Shown: positions 48,004 to 56,875 of the stretch, one piece after another
How the letters are laid out: each line of letters opens with the position of its first letter
Numbering within the stretch: the stretch's first letter is position 1
Origin: Helicobacter ailurogastricus
Lineage (GTDB): Bacteria > Campylobacterota > Campylobacteria > Campylobacterales > Helicobacteraceae
DNA length: 64,000 nt
NCBI RefSeq assembly: GCF_001282945.1
Contig: NZ_CDMG01000009.1
Coordinates: 79,071 to 143,070 of the forward strand
Direction of reading: 5' to 3'
The notes under the pieces: generated by a model
Told to the model about the DNA's origin: nothing
Database searches by the model: none
The model's input: the letters and a program-made list of their open reading frames with translations, nothing else
Position numbers and translations under genes: made by a program

Positions 48004-48094
48004 TGGCGGACAGGGAGGGATTCGAACCCTCGGTAACCTTACGGCTACGCATCCTTAGCAGGGATGTGGTTTCAGCCAACTCACCCACCTGTCC
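48004..48094 (-). tRNA. tRNA-Ser (GCT anticodon)
   Basis: The minus strand folds as a type II tRNA. The acceptor arms GGACAGG (5' end at 48094) and CCTGTCC pair, discriminator G and encoded CCA follow. The anticodon stem CATCC/GGATG holds loop CTGCTAA, giving anticodon GCT (reads AGC/AGT). A long variable arm and the T-loop GGTTCGAATCC fit serine. Confidence 0.95.
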
Positions 48095-48110
48095 ATAAAC
48101 ACAAAGTGCG

Positions 48111-48154
48111 ATTCTAACCAAAAACAACTAAGGCCTAGCTTAATATGCTAAAAT
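48111..48154. promoter_or_regulatory. Divergent -10 elements for tRNA-Ser and mtnN
   Basis: The minus strand has TAGAAT (48111-48116), 17 bases upstream of the tRNA 5' end. The plus strand has TGCTAAAAT, an extended -10 (hexamer 48149-48154), 27 bases upstream of the mtnN ATG. Confidence 0.45.
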
Positions 48155-48180
48155 AAACAAATTCTAAACAAAGGATCGAC

Positions 48181-48897
48181 ATGCCACTCCTTAAAACAAT
48201 CGGAGTCATGGGCGCGATGCCTGAGGAGATCGCCCCGCTTTTGGCTAAGTTTTCCCATCACACGAGCGAGAATATGGGCAACAACACCTACTACCGCTTA
48301 AAATTGCAAGATTTACACATCATTCTAGCTTACAGCAAAATAGGCAAGGTGCATGCCGCCACCACTGCCGCCACGCTGATTTTGCACCACAAGGTCCAAG
48401 CCTTGATTTTTAGCGGTGTGGCAGGCGGACTGGCCCCTGATTTGGCGATAAGCGATCTGCTCTTAGCCACCAAGCTTTGCCAAGCTGACATCGATTTAAC
48501 CCCCTTTAACCACCCGCTAGGCTTCATCCCTGAAAGCAGCGTGTTTGTCGAGAGCGACCTAGAGTTAAACGCCCTAGCCAAAAGCGTGGCGCAAAATTTA
48601 AACCTCCCGCTCAAAGAGGGCATCATCGCCACTTGCGACCAGTTTGTGAGCGACCCTGCGCGCAAGCAATCTTTTGTGCAAAACTTTGGGGCAAGTGTCG
48701 TGGAAATGGAGGGGGCGAGTTTGGGCTTTGTGTGTAGAGATTTTAATGTCCCTTTTTGCGTGTTAAGGAGTGTGAGCGACACGGCAGATGGCGGCGCGCC
48801 TAAGGACTTTGACGCATTCTTGCACCAAAGCGCGCAGGTGAGCGCGGATTTTGTCTATGTGATGTTAGAAAAATTAGCCACAAGTAAAAGTCTTTAA
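48181..48897 (+). CDS. mtnN: MTA/SAH (aminodeoxyfutalosine) nucleosidase
   Basis: A 238-residue nucleoside phosphorylase-fold hydrolase. Motifs: MGAMPEEIAPLL with the catalytic Glu (about 14), FSGVAGGLAPDLAISDLLLA, VVEMEGASLGFVC (substrate-ribose Glu) and SVSDTADGG (catalytic Asp). In Helicobacter the enzyme also cleaves 6-amino-6-deoxyfutalosine in menaquinone synthesis, which makes it essential there. It links quinone supply to fumarate reductase functionally, not by position. AAGGA precedes the ATG. Confidence 0.94.
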   Translation: MPLLKTIGVMGAMPEEIAPLLAKFSHHTSENMGNNTYYRLKLQDLHIILAYSKIGKVHAATTAATLILHHKVQALIFSGVAGGLAPDLAISDLLLATKLCQADIDLTPFNHPLGFIPESSVFVESDLELNALAKSVAQNLNLPLKEGIIATCDQFVSDPARKQSFVQNFGASVVEMEGASLGFVCRDFNVPFCVLRSVSDTADGGAPKDFDAFLHQSAQVSADFVYVMLEKLATSKSL

Positions 48898-48908
48898 TGT
48901 TGTGAAAC

Positions 48909-50060
48909 TTAGGCATTTGTGCGGGGGCGTTTAAACACCCGCTTAGTTTTGTCTAAGAGCTTTTTAAAAGCCATGGCTAGGTGTTGCCGCCCAGAGCATG
49001 CATAGACCTCCCCTTGTAGGTTGTAGATGGGGTTTGCCAAGTTGTTTTGTTCGTGATAAAGGTGCGGACACTCTATGGCGTTTTGTAAAAAGTTTAAGAT
49101 TTTAGAAAAGCTCAAATCTTGATAAAATCTAGGCTTGCCCTCATAAGTGTTTAATGGGTGGGCATGCAGCATGTCTAAATAGGCGTTGTCGTGGGTGTCT
49201 AAATAGCGGATAAAGTCTAGGGCTTCTTTAAAGTCTTTAAAATCATGGACATTGACAAAACTCTTCGGGTTGAAATCTTTAGCCACTTCAGGATTGCCCC
49301 AGTAAATGGGGATGGTGTGGGCAAAGTAAGCGTCTATGATTTTTTCTGTGGTGTAACCTAAGCCTATTGAGTTTTCAAAGCACAGATTAAATTTATACCC
49401 GCTGATGAACTCGTGTTTGTTTTGCACCAAGTGCCCGATCGTGTTAAACACCCCCCCCCCCGCAACCGGTTTGTAGGTGTTTAATTCTTGATAAAAAGCA
49501 TTGCGGATAGGTGCATTAGGATTAGAGGCCACAAAACTCGCAAATCCTCGTTTGAGTGGGTCGCTTTGTTCTCGTGCGAGGCTATCTATTTGGGGATGGA
49601 CTTTTTGAAAGTCTGCCTTAGTGGGGTTTGTGGTTTCTAAATGAAAAGGGGTGTTTGTGTGTTTTAAAAGATTTGCATGCATCTGCCATAAGTTGAGATA
49701 ATACAAAGGCACGCGTAAATAGCGATCGTTAAATTCAATCTCATCAAATCCCATGCCAAAGTCATAAACATTAAAATCGATGCGCTCGTTTTCGCCCATA
49801 AACGCAAGCCTCTTTGCTTGGATTCCAAGCGCTTGGGCTAAACCCTCTAAATAGCGGTGGTGCGCGCCTAAAAAGCAAGTGTAATTTTTGGAGTCTAATG
49901 TTAAGTCGTATTGGTGGCTTAAAATGTCGTAGAAAAACCACCCCTTAAAATCCTCTTCACTGCCGTACCATTGAATCCGTAAAGCTAGGGGTTTTTTAGT
50001 GGGTGGAGGTGGTGGCAAGTGGCTAGACTCGTTGAACGATTCTAACAATGGGGCAAACAT
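48909..50060 (-). CDS. Alpha-1,3-fucosyltransferase (GT10) with internal G11 run
   Basis: A 383-residue GT10 enzyme resembling H. pylori FutA/FutB, which builds Lewis antigens on LPS using GDP-fucose. The signature donor region is YKFNLCFENSIGLGYTTEKI (about 219-238), then AYFAHTIPIYWGNPEVAKDF and SFVNVHDF. The heptad repeats of many H. pylori FucT proteins are absent; the C-terminus is a basic amphipathic tail (KKLLDKTKRVFKRPR) suited to membrane binding. A G11 run encodes residues about 200-204 (A-G-G-G-V) and is in frame here, so the gene reads ON. ATG 50060 has AAAGG upstream. It ends a long minus-strand operon run. Confidence 0.92.
   Translation of the reverse strand: MFAPLLESFNESSHLPPPPPTKKPLALRIQWYGSEEDFKGWFFYDILSHQYDLTLDSKNYTCFLGAHHRYLEGLAQALGIQAKRLAFMGENERIDFNVYDFGMGFDEIEFNDRYLRVPLYYLNLWQMHANLLKHTNTPFHLETTNPTKADFQKVHPQIDSLAREQSDPLKRGFASFVASNPNAPIRNAFYQELNTYKPVAGGGVFNTIGHLVQNKHEFISGYKFNLCFENSIGLGYTTEKIIDAYFAHTIPIYWGNPEVAKDFNPKSFVNVHDFKDFKEALDFIRYLDTHDNAYLDMLHAHPLNTYEGKPRFYQDLSFSKILNFLQNAIECPHLYHEQNNLANPIYNLQGEVYACSGRQHLAMAFKKLLDKTKRVFKRPRTNA
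49451..49461. repeat. C11 (coding-strand G11) run inside the fucosyltransferase gene
   Basis: Eleven identical bases within coding sequence just before the GDP-fucose-binding region. A one-base length change would remove the C-terminal half of the enzyme. This is the classical sign of phase variation in Helicobacter surface-glycan genes. Confidence 0.9.
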
Positions 50061-50069
50061 CAATGGCCT

Positions 50070-51446
50070 TTAGCGCAAAATGGCGGATATATCTATAATG
50101 TCCTCAAGCATGACCTTCACCTTGCAATCGGCACACACATACAAGCTCGCGATCCGGCGTTTGTCGCCTTGAAAACGAGATTCCATGAACTTAGCAATCT
50201 TTAACACGCTCTTAGTCGTCCCCATTGCCTTGCCACACATACGACAGGAAAATAAAGTGTCCTCAGCCATGAGCCGGGGGGTAAAGTAGCTGGGATTTAG
50301 GGCGATCCCGTCCCTTTCTAACTCTAGGCACTTTTCAGGGCAGGTGGGTACGCAATAGCCGCAAGTGGTGCATAAAGACGGGTTAAAGAGCAGGCGGTAA
50401 TTGTTGCCATCAATGCTTAGGGCGTTGGTGTTGCACGCTCCCACACACGCCAAACACAGGGTGCAACTCTCAAAAATCTTAATGTGCCCGTAGCGGATAA
50501 AATCCCCACAAGCCACTTGCCCGAAGTCGCCCTCTCCCACAATATGTGCCAGCCGTTTGGCAAAGAGATCGCGCTTGGTGTGTGTGGGCGTGGTGGGGGG
50601 GCTAAAGTGGGTGTACTCTAAGATTTGCGCTTGCTCTAGGCAGGTTTTGAGCTCGTCTAAATCAAAGGCGCACAAAACTGCTTTTTGCCGATAGATTTTT
50701 TCATAAATGCCATTAAGTAGCGCGATGCTTTCAAGTGTGCCGACACCTAGCTCTTTGGCATAGAGCACCACCTGCGCCCCGCTCTCTTGCAAGAGTGTGA
50801 GTAAATAGGTTTGCTCTAAGATGTTGGCATTGAGGCTTAAGGGCAACACCTCTTTTTTAAGCGGGGTGGTGGGCAGGTCTGTGTTCTTGTCTAACACTAA
50901 AGGGATATAACCCTTGTAAAGTTTGGCGATGGCTTGCATGCACTCTAGGCTCAAAGCGTTGTAGTGCAAACTCCCACTCGGGCACACGGCAATGCACTTG
51001 CCACAATCGATGCAATCTTGTTGCTTGATCTCTAAATGGCGGTTGTCTAGGCACTCCAACCCCTTAGATTTAGCAATTTCTGGGTCTAGTTTAATGATGG
51101 CAAGCGTGGGGCAAACCTCGCTGCATTTGCCACAACACTCCACGCGTCTTTGGTGGTACTGACAAATTTGGGAGTTGTAGTTAAAAATTTCTGTCGTGGT
51201 GGGGGCGAAGTCAAATTGCAGTCCATGCACTTCATAAAGCAAGGATAGACTACTGGCTAATTCCAAAGGGCTTTGTGCGCTGTTTTCAATGAGAAAATTG
51301 ATCTCAACAGCGACCCTCCTTGCCCCATCTAAGGGCACATTGCTTGCCACGCAATCAACTGGCGCGGGAGCGTCTTGTACCACGATGTGATCGTGGGGGG
51401 CGATTAAAGGGTGCTTGGGGTCTTTGACATAGACAAATTCCAGCAA
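50070..51446 (-). CDS. Polyferredoxin-like iron-sulfur protein
   Basis: A 458-residue cytoplasmic protein with several cluster motifs: CCGKCSEVCP (about 104-113), CIDCGKCIAVCP (about 145-156), CTLCLACVGAC and CTTCGYCVPTCPEKC in the C-terminal third, plus CRMCGK and CADCK near the end that could bind another cluster or zinc. The central part (about 165-300) has no Cys-rich motif. It is probably an electron carrier or a subunit of a redox complex; no catalytic partner lies nearby. It is 4 nt after csd6 and 9 nt before the fucosyltransferase gene. Confidence 0.85.
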   Translation of the reverse strand: MLEFVYVKDPKHPLIAPHDHIVVQDAPAPVDCVASNVPLDGARRVAVEINFLIENSAQSPLELASSLSLLYEVHGLQFDFAPTTTEIFNYNSQICQYHQRRVECCGKCSEVCPTLAIIKLDPEIAKSKGLECLDNRHLEIKQQDCIDCGKCIAVCPSGSLHYNALSLECMQAIAKLYKGYIPLVLDKNTDLPTTPLKKEVLPLSLNANILEQTYLLTLLQESGAQVVLYAKELGVGTLESIALLNGIYEKIYRQKAVLCAFDLDELKTCLEQAQILEYTHFSPPTTPTHTKRDLFAKRLAHIVGEGDFGQVACGDFIRYGHIKIFESCTLCLACVGACNTNALSIDGNNYRLLFNPSLCTTCGYCVPTCPEKCLELERDGIALNPSYFTPRLMAEDTLFSCRMCGKAMGTTKSVLKIAKFMESRFQGDKRRIASLYVCADCKVKVMLEDIIDISAILR

Positions 51447-51450
51447 GGGG

Positions 51451-52455
51451 CTATTTTTCCACCACGATTTGCATTTTTTGGTCTTTTAAACGGACATAGA
51501 GTTCTTTAGGCCCGTGTGAGCTGTAAGTGAGCTTTTTATGCTTATAGGCCTCGTAGTCTTGGTTAAAGGCAATGCGGAAAAGCTTCGTCCCATCGCTCGT
51601 GGGGTAGGGGGTAACATTCACGCTTGAAATGCGGATGATTTTATCCTCGTTTTTGGCAAAGATTTTAGTTTTAAACTTTTCATAGTTCTTAATGCCCATG
51701 CCATTAGCGTGTTTGAAGTCGGGGGCGTAGAAGTCCAAATAAGACACTAAATTATTTTTCGCCCACGCTGCACGCCAAGCGTAGAGGTTGCTTAAAAGTG
51801 TAGCCAGCTCCTCTTTGCTCGCTTGGGGCAAATTGCCCTCATAGACGATTAAAAGCGATTTCTTGCCCTTAACGATTTTGTCATAATTTCGCAAAGCGTT
51901 GTTGTCAATAGCGATACAGCCGAGCGTGTTGTTGCCCCGCTTGCCATCTAGGGGCATGCCATGAATCCAAATCCCATGCCCCGTGCGTTTTAAGACCACA
52001 TCTAGGGGATTGGGGTAGTTGGTGACAAGGGCTAGGGGGCCATAAAAAGCGCTAGGGGGGGTGATTTTCTTAATAATTTGATAAACCCCTATGGGTGTGG
52101 CCTTATCGCCCTCTGTGAGTTTCACCCCGATTTTAGAACCCACTAAGGCTTTCGTAGTATCTATTTTTGTGATTTTCTCCCCGCCCATTTGGTAAAGAGC
52201 CAACTTGGGATCGGCCTTGTTGATTAAAAAGAGATAGTCTAAATTCTCATAATAGCCATAGGCCGTGTCCTTAGTTTCGAGCAAATCCTCCCAAAACGCC
52301 CTTTGGCTCAAGTAAGATTGTAAAAGTCTTTCAATAGACTCGATGCCCTTTTCGTGATAGGCTTTGACAAAGCCCATTAAAGTGTCTGCCTGCGCCCCCA
52401 CCACAAGAGTCATAGAAAAAAAAATAGAGTGCAAAAACGCTTTTGGTTTAAACAT
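51451..52455 (-). CDS. csd6: Peptidoglycan carboxypeptidase Csd6 (YkuD fold)
   Basis: A 334-residue exported protein: signal peptide (about 1-23), a YkuD L,D-transpeptidase-like domain with IWIHGMPLDGKRGNNTLGCIAI (His and Cys of the active site, about 165-185) and a C-terminal NTF2-like domain (about 215-334). In H. pylori Csd6 (HP0518) trims tetrapeptides to tripeptides and is needed for helical cell shape. A T9 run (coding strand) lies in codons 11-14 of the signal peptide. It follows era as in H. pylori. Confidence 0.93.
   Translation of the reverse strand: MFKPKAFLHSIFFSMTLVVGAQADTLMGFVKAYHEKGIESIERLLQSYLSQRAFWEDLLETKDTAYGYYENLDYLFLINKADPKLALYQMGGEKITKIDTTKALVGSKIGVKLTEGDKATPIGVYQIIKKITPPSAFYGPLALVTNYPNPLDVVLKRTGHGIWIHGMPLDGKRGNNTLGCIAIDNNALRNYDKIVKGKKSLLIVYEGNLPQASKEELATLLSNLYAWRAAWAKNNLVSYLDFYAPDFKHANGMGIKNYEKFKTKIFAKNEDKIIRISSVNVTPYPTSDGTKLFRIAFNQDYEAYKHKKLTYSSHGPKELYVRLKDQKMQIVVEK
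52416..52424. repeat. A9 (coding-strand T9) run in the csd6 signal peptide
   Basis: Nine A on the plus strand encode I-F-F of the csd6 signal peptide. A length change would frameshift the gene near its start. An in-frame ATG (codon 15) directly downstream could rescue a shorter product. Confidence 0.85.
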
Positions 52456-52491
52456 TGTAACCCCTAATGAGAAAATGACAAAGAGAAAGCC

Positions 52492-53385
52492 CTATTCTAC
52501 CACATAGCCCATTTTTTTCAGCTGATTTTGTGTAGAAGTCCAGTTTTTCTGCACCACCACTTCTAGGCGCAAGAAGACCTTTTTTTGGATAAAGTCCTCG
52601 ATTTTATGGCGCGCCTCCTGCCCGATTTTTTTCACCACCGCCCCGCCCTTGCCGATCACCATTTTTTGCTGACTCTCTTTGGCCACGATGATTTGCGCTT
52701 GGATTTTCTCTAGTTGCGCTTGCTCTTGCACGCTCTTAACCAAAACCGCACTCTCATAGGGGATTTCATCGCTTAGGAATTGAAAAATTTGCTCCCTGAT
52801 GATCTCGGCATAAATCTCGCGCATTTGGATGTCGCCTAGCATGTCCGGGTCGTAGTAAAAGGGCGCATTTGGCAGAAGTTTGGCCACTTCATCAAGCAAG
52901 GCGTTTAAATTGCGCCCCTTTTGTGCGCTGATGGGGATCAACGCCTTAAAGTGCTGGCTATAGGGCGTATAGTCTTTGAGCTTGGCTAAGATTTGGGCGT
53001 TAGTGGCAGTGTCGGTTTTATTCAGCGCTAATAAATGCGGCTTGTGCCCGCTCCACTTTAAAAATTCTTCATAGGCTTTAAGGCTATCTTGCACGCTGGC
53101 GACAAACACCGCCAAATCGCAACTTTCAAAGGCGCTATGGCTCTGCGCCACCATTGCCCTATTTAAAAGTTTCTCTTGGGTGCATAGCCCGGGGGTGTCT
53201 AAAAACACCATTTGGCACTCTGTACTTTCTTTGTCTGTGTAGGGGATGATGGCTTTTAAGATTTTACGCGTGGCATTGGCCTTGTGCGAAGTTAAGGCTA
53301 AATGGGCCCCTAATAAGGCGTTGATCAAGGTGCTTTTGCCCGCATTAGGCCGGCCAATGAGTGCGATAAACCCGGCTTTAGTCAT
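52492..53385 (-). CDS. era: GTPase Era
   Basis: Era is a GTPase that binds 16S rRNA and helps assemble the small ribosomal subunit. G1 is GRPNAGKS (about 11-18), G3 is FLDTPG, G4 is LNKTD. The C-terminal KH domain contains MVIGKGGAVVKKIGQEAR. Length 297 aa. It overlaps hslU by 4 nt, and csd6 follows after 36 nt. Confidence 0.96.
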   Translation of the reverse strand: MTKAGFIALIGRPNAGKSTLINALLGAHLALTSHKANATRKILKAIIPYTDKESTECQMVFLDTPGLCTQEKLLNRAMVAQSHSAFESCDLAVFVASVQDSLKAYEEFLKWSGHKPHLLALNKTDTATNAQILAKLKDYTPYSQHFKALIPISAQKGRNLNALLDEVAKLLPNAPFYYDPDMLGDIQMREIYAEIIREQIFQFLSDEIPYESAVLVKSVQEQAQLEKIQAQIIVAKESQQKMVIGKGGAVVKKIGQEARHKIEDFIQKKVFLRLEVVVQKNWTSTQNQLKKMGYVVE

Positions 53386-54725
53386 AGGATAAAGCGGGCT
53401 AAATCCACATCCTCCACAAGGTCTTTGAGCTTTTCGCTCACTTGTTCTTTAGACACCACGACCTGTTGCCCGCTGTAACTCGCGGCGTTAAAGCTGATGT
53501 CCTCTAGGACCTTTTCTAGCGTGGTGTGTAGCCGGCGTGCCCCGATGTCCTCTGTCTTTTGATTTGCCAAATACGAAAGGCGGGCTAACTCTCTTAAAGC
53601 CTCGGGCTCAAAAACCAAATCCACACCCTCCACTTGCAACAAGGCTTGGTATTGCTTGATGATCGAGCTTTTGGTGCGGGTTAAAATCTCATGCATGATC
53701 TCCTCGCTCAAACTCTCAAGCTCCACCCTTAAGGGGAAGCGCCCCTGCAACTCGGGGATCAAGTCGCTAGGCTTGCTTAAATGGAATGCCCCGGCAGCGA
53801 TGAATAAAATATGATCCGTGCTGATCGCCCCGTATTTCGTCTGTATGGTGCTGCCCTCCACAATAGGGAGTAAATCCCTTTGCACGCCCTCTTTGCTTGG
53901 GTCTTGCCGCCCGCCCTCTTTGGTGCCAACAGCGATTTTATCGATCTCATCAATGAAAATCACCCCACACTGGCGCGCGCGCTCTAGCCCCTCTCTTTGC
54001 ACTTTCTCCATGTCTAAAATGGCTTGAGACACATCGTGGCGCAAGGCTTCTTTGGCCTCTTTGATCGTCATCTCTTTAGTAACTTTCTCGGTGCCCCTGC
54101 TTAAAATTTTTGTCAAACTCTCTTGAACTTTAATGATCTCAGGCGGGACATTAAAATCCCCCTCGAGATTACGCTTGTCTAGCTCGATCTCAATCTTTTG
54201 GTTGTCTAGGGCGGTGCCGCGCACCTTTTCTTTGGTTTTTTCAAAGTTTAGGGCGTACTCCTCCTTTTTGGTGTCGCTCACACTGCTAGGCAGGGGGGGC
54301 AAGAGTTTTTTAGCAATGCGCTCGATCACCAAATCCTCGATCTTGCTTTGATTTTTCTGTTTTTCCTCAGTTTCGACCAAATGCACGCTCGCGGCGACCA
54401 AATCGCGCACCATCGACTCCACATCCCGCCCTACAAAGCCCACTTCGGTGTATTTGCTCGCCTCCACCTTGACAAAGGGTAGTCCCATCATCTTAGCCAT
54501 GCGCCTAGCGATCTCGGTTTTACCTACACCCGTAGAGCCGATCATCAAAATATTTTTAGGCGTTACTTCCTCTTGCAATTCTTTAGAGAGTTGCAAACGC
54601 CGCCAACGGTTGCGCAAAGCAATGGCGATCATCTTTTTAGCGTCTTGTTGCTCAATAATGTAGCCATCCAAATACTCCACAATCTCTTGTGGGGTTAAGT
54701 TTAAGTTCTGTGGGTCTTGCATCAA
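53382..54725 (-). CDS. hslU: ATP-dependent protease ATPase subunit HslU
   Basis: HslU is the AAA+ unfoldase that feeds the HslV protease. Walker A is [15 protein letters not shown] (about 57-71), followed by [20 protein letters not shown] (pore region), an inserted I-domain (about 110-240) and Walker [12 protein letters not shown]. The C-terminus ends in DLARFIL, the tail that docks into HslV. Length 447 aa. Overlaps hslV and era by 4 nt each. Confidence 0.97.
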   Translation of the reverse strand: MMQDPQNLNLTPQEIVEYLDGYIIEQQDAKKMIAIALRNRWRRLQLSKELQEEVTPKNILMIGSTGVGKTEIARRMAKMMGLPFVKVEASKYTEVGFVGRDVESMVRDLVAASVHLVETEEKQKNQSKIEDLVIERIAKKLLPPLPSSVSDTKKEEYALNFEKTKEKVRGTALDNQKIEIELDKRNLEGDFNVPPEIIKVQESLTKILSRGTEKVTKEMTIKEAKEALRHDVSQAILDMEKVQREGLERARQCGVIFIDEIDKIAVGTKEGGRQDPSKEGVQRDLLPIVEGSTIQTKYGAISTDHILFIAAGAFHLSKPSDLIPELQGRFPLRVELESLSEEIMHEILTRTKSSIIKQYQALLQVEGVDLVFEPEALRELARLSYLANQKTEDIGARRLHTTLEKVLEDISFNAASYSGQQVVVSKEQVSEKLKDLVEDVDLARFIL

Positions 54726-55264
54726 AGCTCCAAGATTTTAATATTTTGGTTTGTGTAAATGCAAAGATTACCCGCGATTTTTAGCGACTCTTCGACCAAG
54801 GTTCTAGGGGGCAGGGTAGCAAATTTGTCTAAAGCCCGTGCAGCACTCAAGGCGTAGTTGCCCCCACTGCCAATAGCGGCGATCTTGCCATCTTCTGGCT
54901 CGACCACATCGCCCGTCCCACTCAAAATAAAAATGGATTGCTTGTTGAGCACGATCATCATCGCCTCTAGTCGGCGCAAAAACTTGTCCTTGCGCCACTC
55001 TTTGCTAAAATCCACAACACTTTTAAACAAATCCCCCTTTTTGCCCTCCAAAATGCGCTCAAACATGTCGAACAAACTAAAGGCATCGGCGGTGCTGCCG
55101 GCAAATCCGCTTAAAATTTGCCCGTGGTGCAAGGTGCGAATCTTCGTGGCATTGCCCTTAAGCACGCAATTATTGAAACTCACCTGCCCGTCTCCGCCGA
55201 TGATGGCGTAGTCCTTGCCTTCAAAATGCGTTTTGTAGCCTAAAATCGTGGTGGCGTGAAACAT
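54722..55264 (-). CDS. hslV: ATP-dependent protease subunit HslV
   Basis: HslV is the proteasome-like peptidase; its N-terminal Thr is exposed after removal of the leader. Here the nucleophile is in [11 protein letters not shown], with [10 protein letters not shown] and [12 protein letters not shown] further on. The leader MFHA is similar to H. pylori. Length 180 aa. rplI lies 8 nt upstream. Confidence 0.96.
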   Translation of the reverse strand: MFHATTILGYKTHFEGKDYAIIGGDGQVSFNNCVLKGNATKIRTLHHGQILSGFAGSTADAFSLFDMFERILEGKKGDLFKSVVDFSKEWRKDKFLRRLEAMMIVLNKQSIFILSGTGDVVEPEDGKIAAIGSGGNYALSAARALDKFATLPPRTLVEESLKIAGNLCIYTNQNIKILEL

Positions 55265-55272
55265 CTATGCGC

Positions 55273-55719
55273 CTACTCAGCCACGACATCTACTTTTAGC
55301 ACCCCATGCACGCCGTGTCCTAATTTCACCTCAATTTCGTAAATCCCCGTGCTTTTAATGGGGGTTTTGAGCTCTAAGGTCTTTTTGTCTAACTCAATGG
55401 GGTGGCTGGCGTGCAGGGCCTCAATGACTTCTTCTTTGGTGATGGAGCCAAAGAGCGCGCCATTGGCCCCGACTTTTTTAGTGATCTTAAGTGTGATGGC
55501 TTCTAATTTTTGAGCTAACTCTTGTTTGTCGGCTAAATCCTTCGCCTCTTGCTCGGCGCGTTTGTGGGCGTGGGCTTTGAATTGGCGGATCACATCAGAG
55601 GTAGCAAGTTTTGCTAAACCCTTAGCCAAGAGAAAGTTATTGCCATAGCCATCTTTCACGCGCACAACCTCCCCCGCCTTGCCTAAATTTTTCACATCTT
55701 TCAACAACAAAACTTGCAT
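55273..55719 (-). CDS. rplI: Ribosomal protein L9
   Basis: A 148-residue 50S protein. The N-terminal rRNA-binding domain has [20 protein letters not shown] and NFLLAKGLA; a long helix (about 45-75) links to the C-terminal domain ([21 protein letters not shown]). It heads the rplI-hslV-hslU-era-csd6 run, conserved in H. pylori (HP0514-0518). Confidence 0.96.
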   Translation of the reverse strand: MQVLLLKDVKNLGKAGEVVRVKDGYGNNFLLAKGLAKLATSDVIRQFKAHAHKRAEQEAKDLADKQELAQKLEAITLKITKKVGANGALFGSITKEEVIEALHASHPIELDKKTLELKTPIKSTGIYEIEVKLGHGVHGVLKVDVVAE

Positions 55720-55781
55720 GAAAATCCTTTGAGTTTGGTTTAAAAAGCCCCCATTATAGAGCCACTAGGTTTAAAATGCCT

Positions 55782-56867
55782 TTAACGCAAGTTAGGGTCT
55801 AAGGGCAAAAACAAACGCCCGTAGTTGGGGTTTGTCTGCAAGAGCTTTTCTTTAAAAATCCCGTAGTTGTCGCACCCGGACTGCAAACCATAGCTACACA
55901 CATACGAGAATAAATCCAAAGCCCTTTGATCGTTTTGTGGCACGCCTAAGCCCTTTTGGTAGAGCACACCTAAATTATTGCAACTAGAGAGATTGCCCCC
56001 CTCACAAGCTTTTTGGAAGTATTTGGCGGCGTAAAAATTATTCTTAGGCACGCCCCCCACGCCCTTGGTGTAAATCCAGCCCAAATTCGCGCACCCTTGA
56101 ATATCCCCCGCATTGCAGGCTAAATAATTCAAGTCAGCATCGTTTAACTTCGCTTTATCAATGCCATAGATATTTTTGACATTGCTCATTAGCCCTAAGT
56201 TGTAGCAACCCAAATCGCTCCCATTTTCGCAAGCGTATTTGTAATAATCTAGGGCTTTGTAATAGTTTTTCGGCACGCCCACACCATTAGCATACATCCA
56301 CGCCAAATTATTGCACGCGAGCACACTGCCCCCCGAGCAGCCCACGGCGTAGAGCTGGGCGGCTTTTTCTTTGTCATCGGGGGTGGGGTTTTGTTTATAG
56401 TCGTAAGTTTGGGCTAAATCCGCGCACGCGCTCGCATCGCCCCCAGAACAACCTAGTTCATAGTAGCGAGTCGCTTTTTCTGGGTCTGTCTGTATCCCCA
56501 CGCCATTAGCATACATCGTGCCGACCGCAAAGCAGCCGGCGGGATTGCCCTGATCGCAGGATTTGACAAAGAGCCTAAAGGCACTTTTATAATCCGCCGC
56601 CTTGATCGCCGCTATGCCCGCACTCAATGCGTCCTGGGCGAGAGTGGGGGGGTTTAGGTGGTCGTTTATGGGAGATTGTTGCCGGGGCGCGTTTTGTGCA
56701 CCGGGTGTGGTGGGGGCAAATTGTGTAGGTGGTTGGGCGCGTTGCAAGGGGGCTCCTTGCGCCCCTTGCTGGGTGGGGGCATTTTGGTTTGTAGGGGTGT
56801 TGGGGTTTCCAGCCGCCATTAAAAAGCCCAAAAGGCCAAAAAGCACAAAGAACAATCTAGCTAGCAT
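55782..56867 (-). CDS. Cysteine-rich Sel1-repeat (Hcp-like) secreted protein
   Basis: A 361-residue protein with a hydrophobic signal sequence (MLARLFFVLFGLLGFLMAAG), a Pro/Gln/Asn-rich spacer (about 20-75) and six or seven Sel1-like repeats with paired Cys (for example GCSGGDASACADLAQTY and ACENGSDLGCYNLGLM). This is the layout of Helicobacter cysteine-rich proteins, secreted helical-repeat proteins that interact with host cells. ATG 56867 has AGGGGG upstream; the open frame extends 21 codons into the dapD tail but that is unlikely to be used. It is 8 nt after dapD. Confidence 0.85.
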   Translation of the reverse strand: MLARLFFVLFGLLGFLMAAGNPNTPTNQNAPTQQGAQGAPLQRAQPPTQFAPTTPGAQNAPRQQSPINDHLNPPTLAQDALSAGIAAIKAADYKSAFRLFVKSCDQGNPAGCFAVGTMYANGVGIQTDPEKATRYYELGCSGGDASACADLAQTYDYKQNPTPDDKEKAAQLYAVGCSGGSVLACNNLAWMYANGVGVPKNYYKALDYYKYACENGSDLGCYNLGLMSNVKNIYGIDKAKLNDADLNYLACNAGDIQGCANLGWIYTKGVGGVPKNNFYAAKYFQKACEGGNLSSCNNLGVLYQKGLGVPQNDQRALDLFSYVCSYGLQSGCDNYGIFKEKLLQTNPNYGRLFLPLDPNLR

Positions 56868-56875
56868 AAAGCCCC

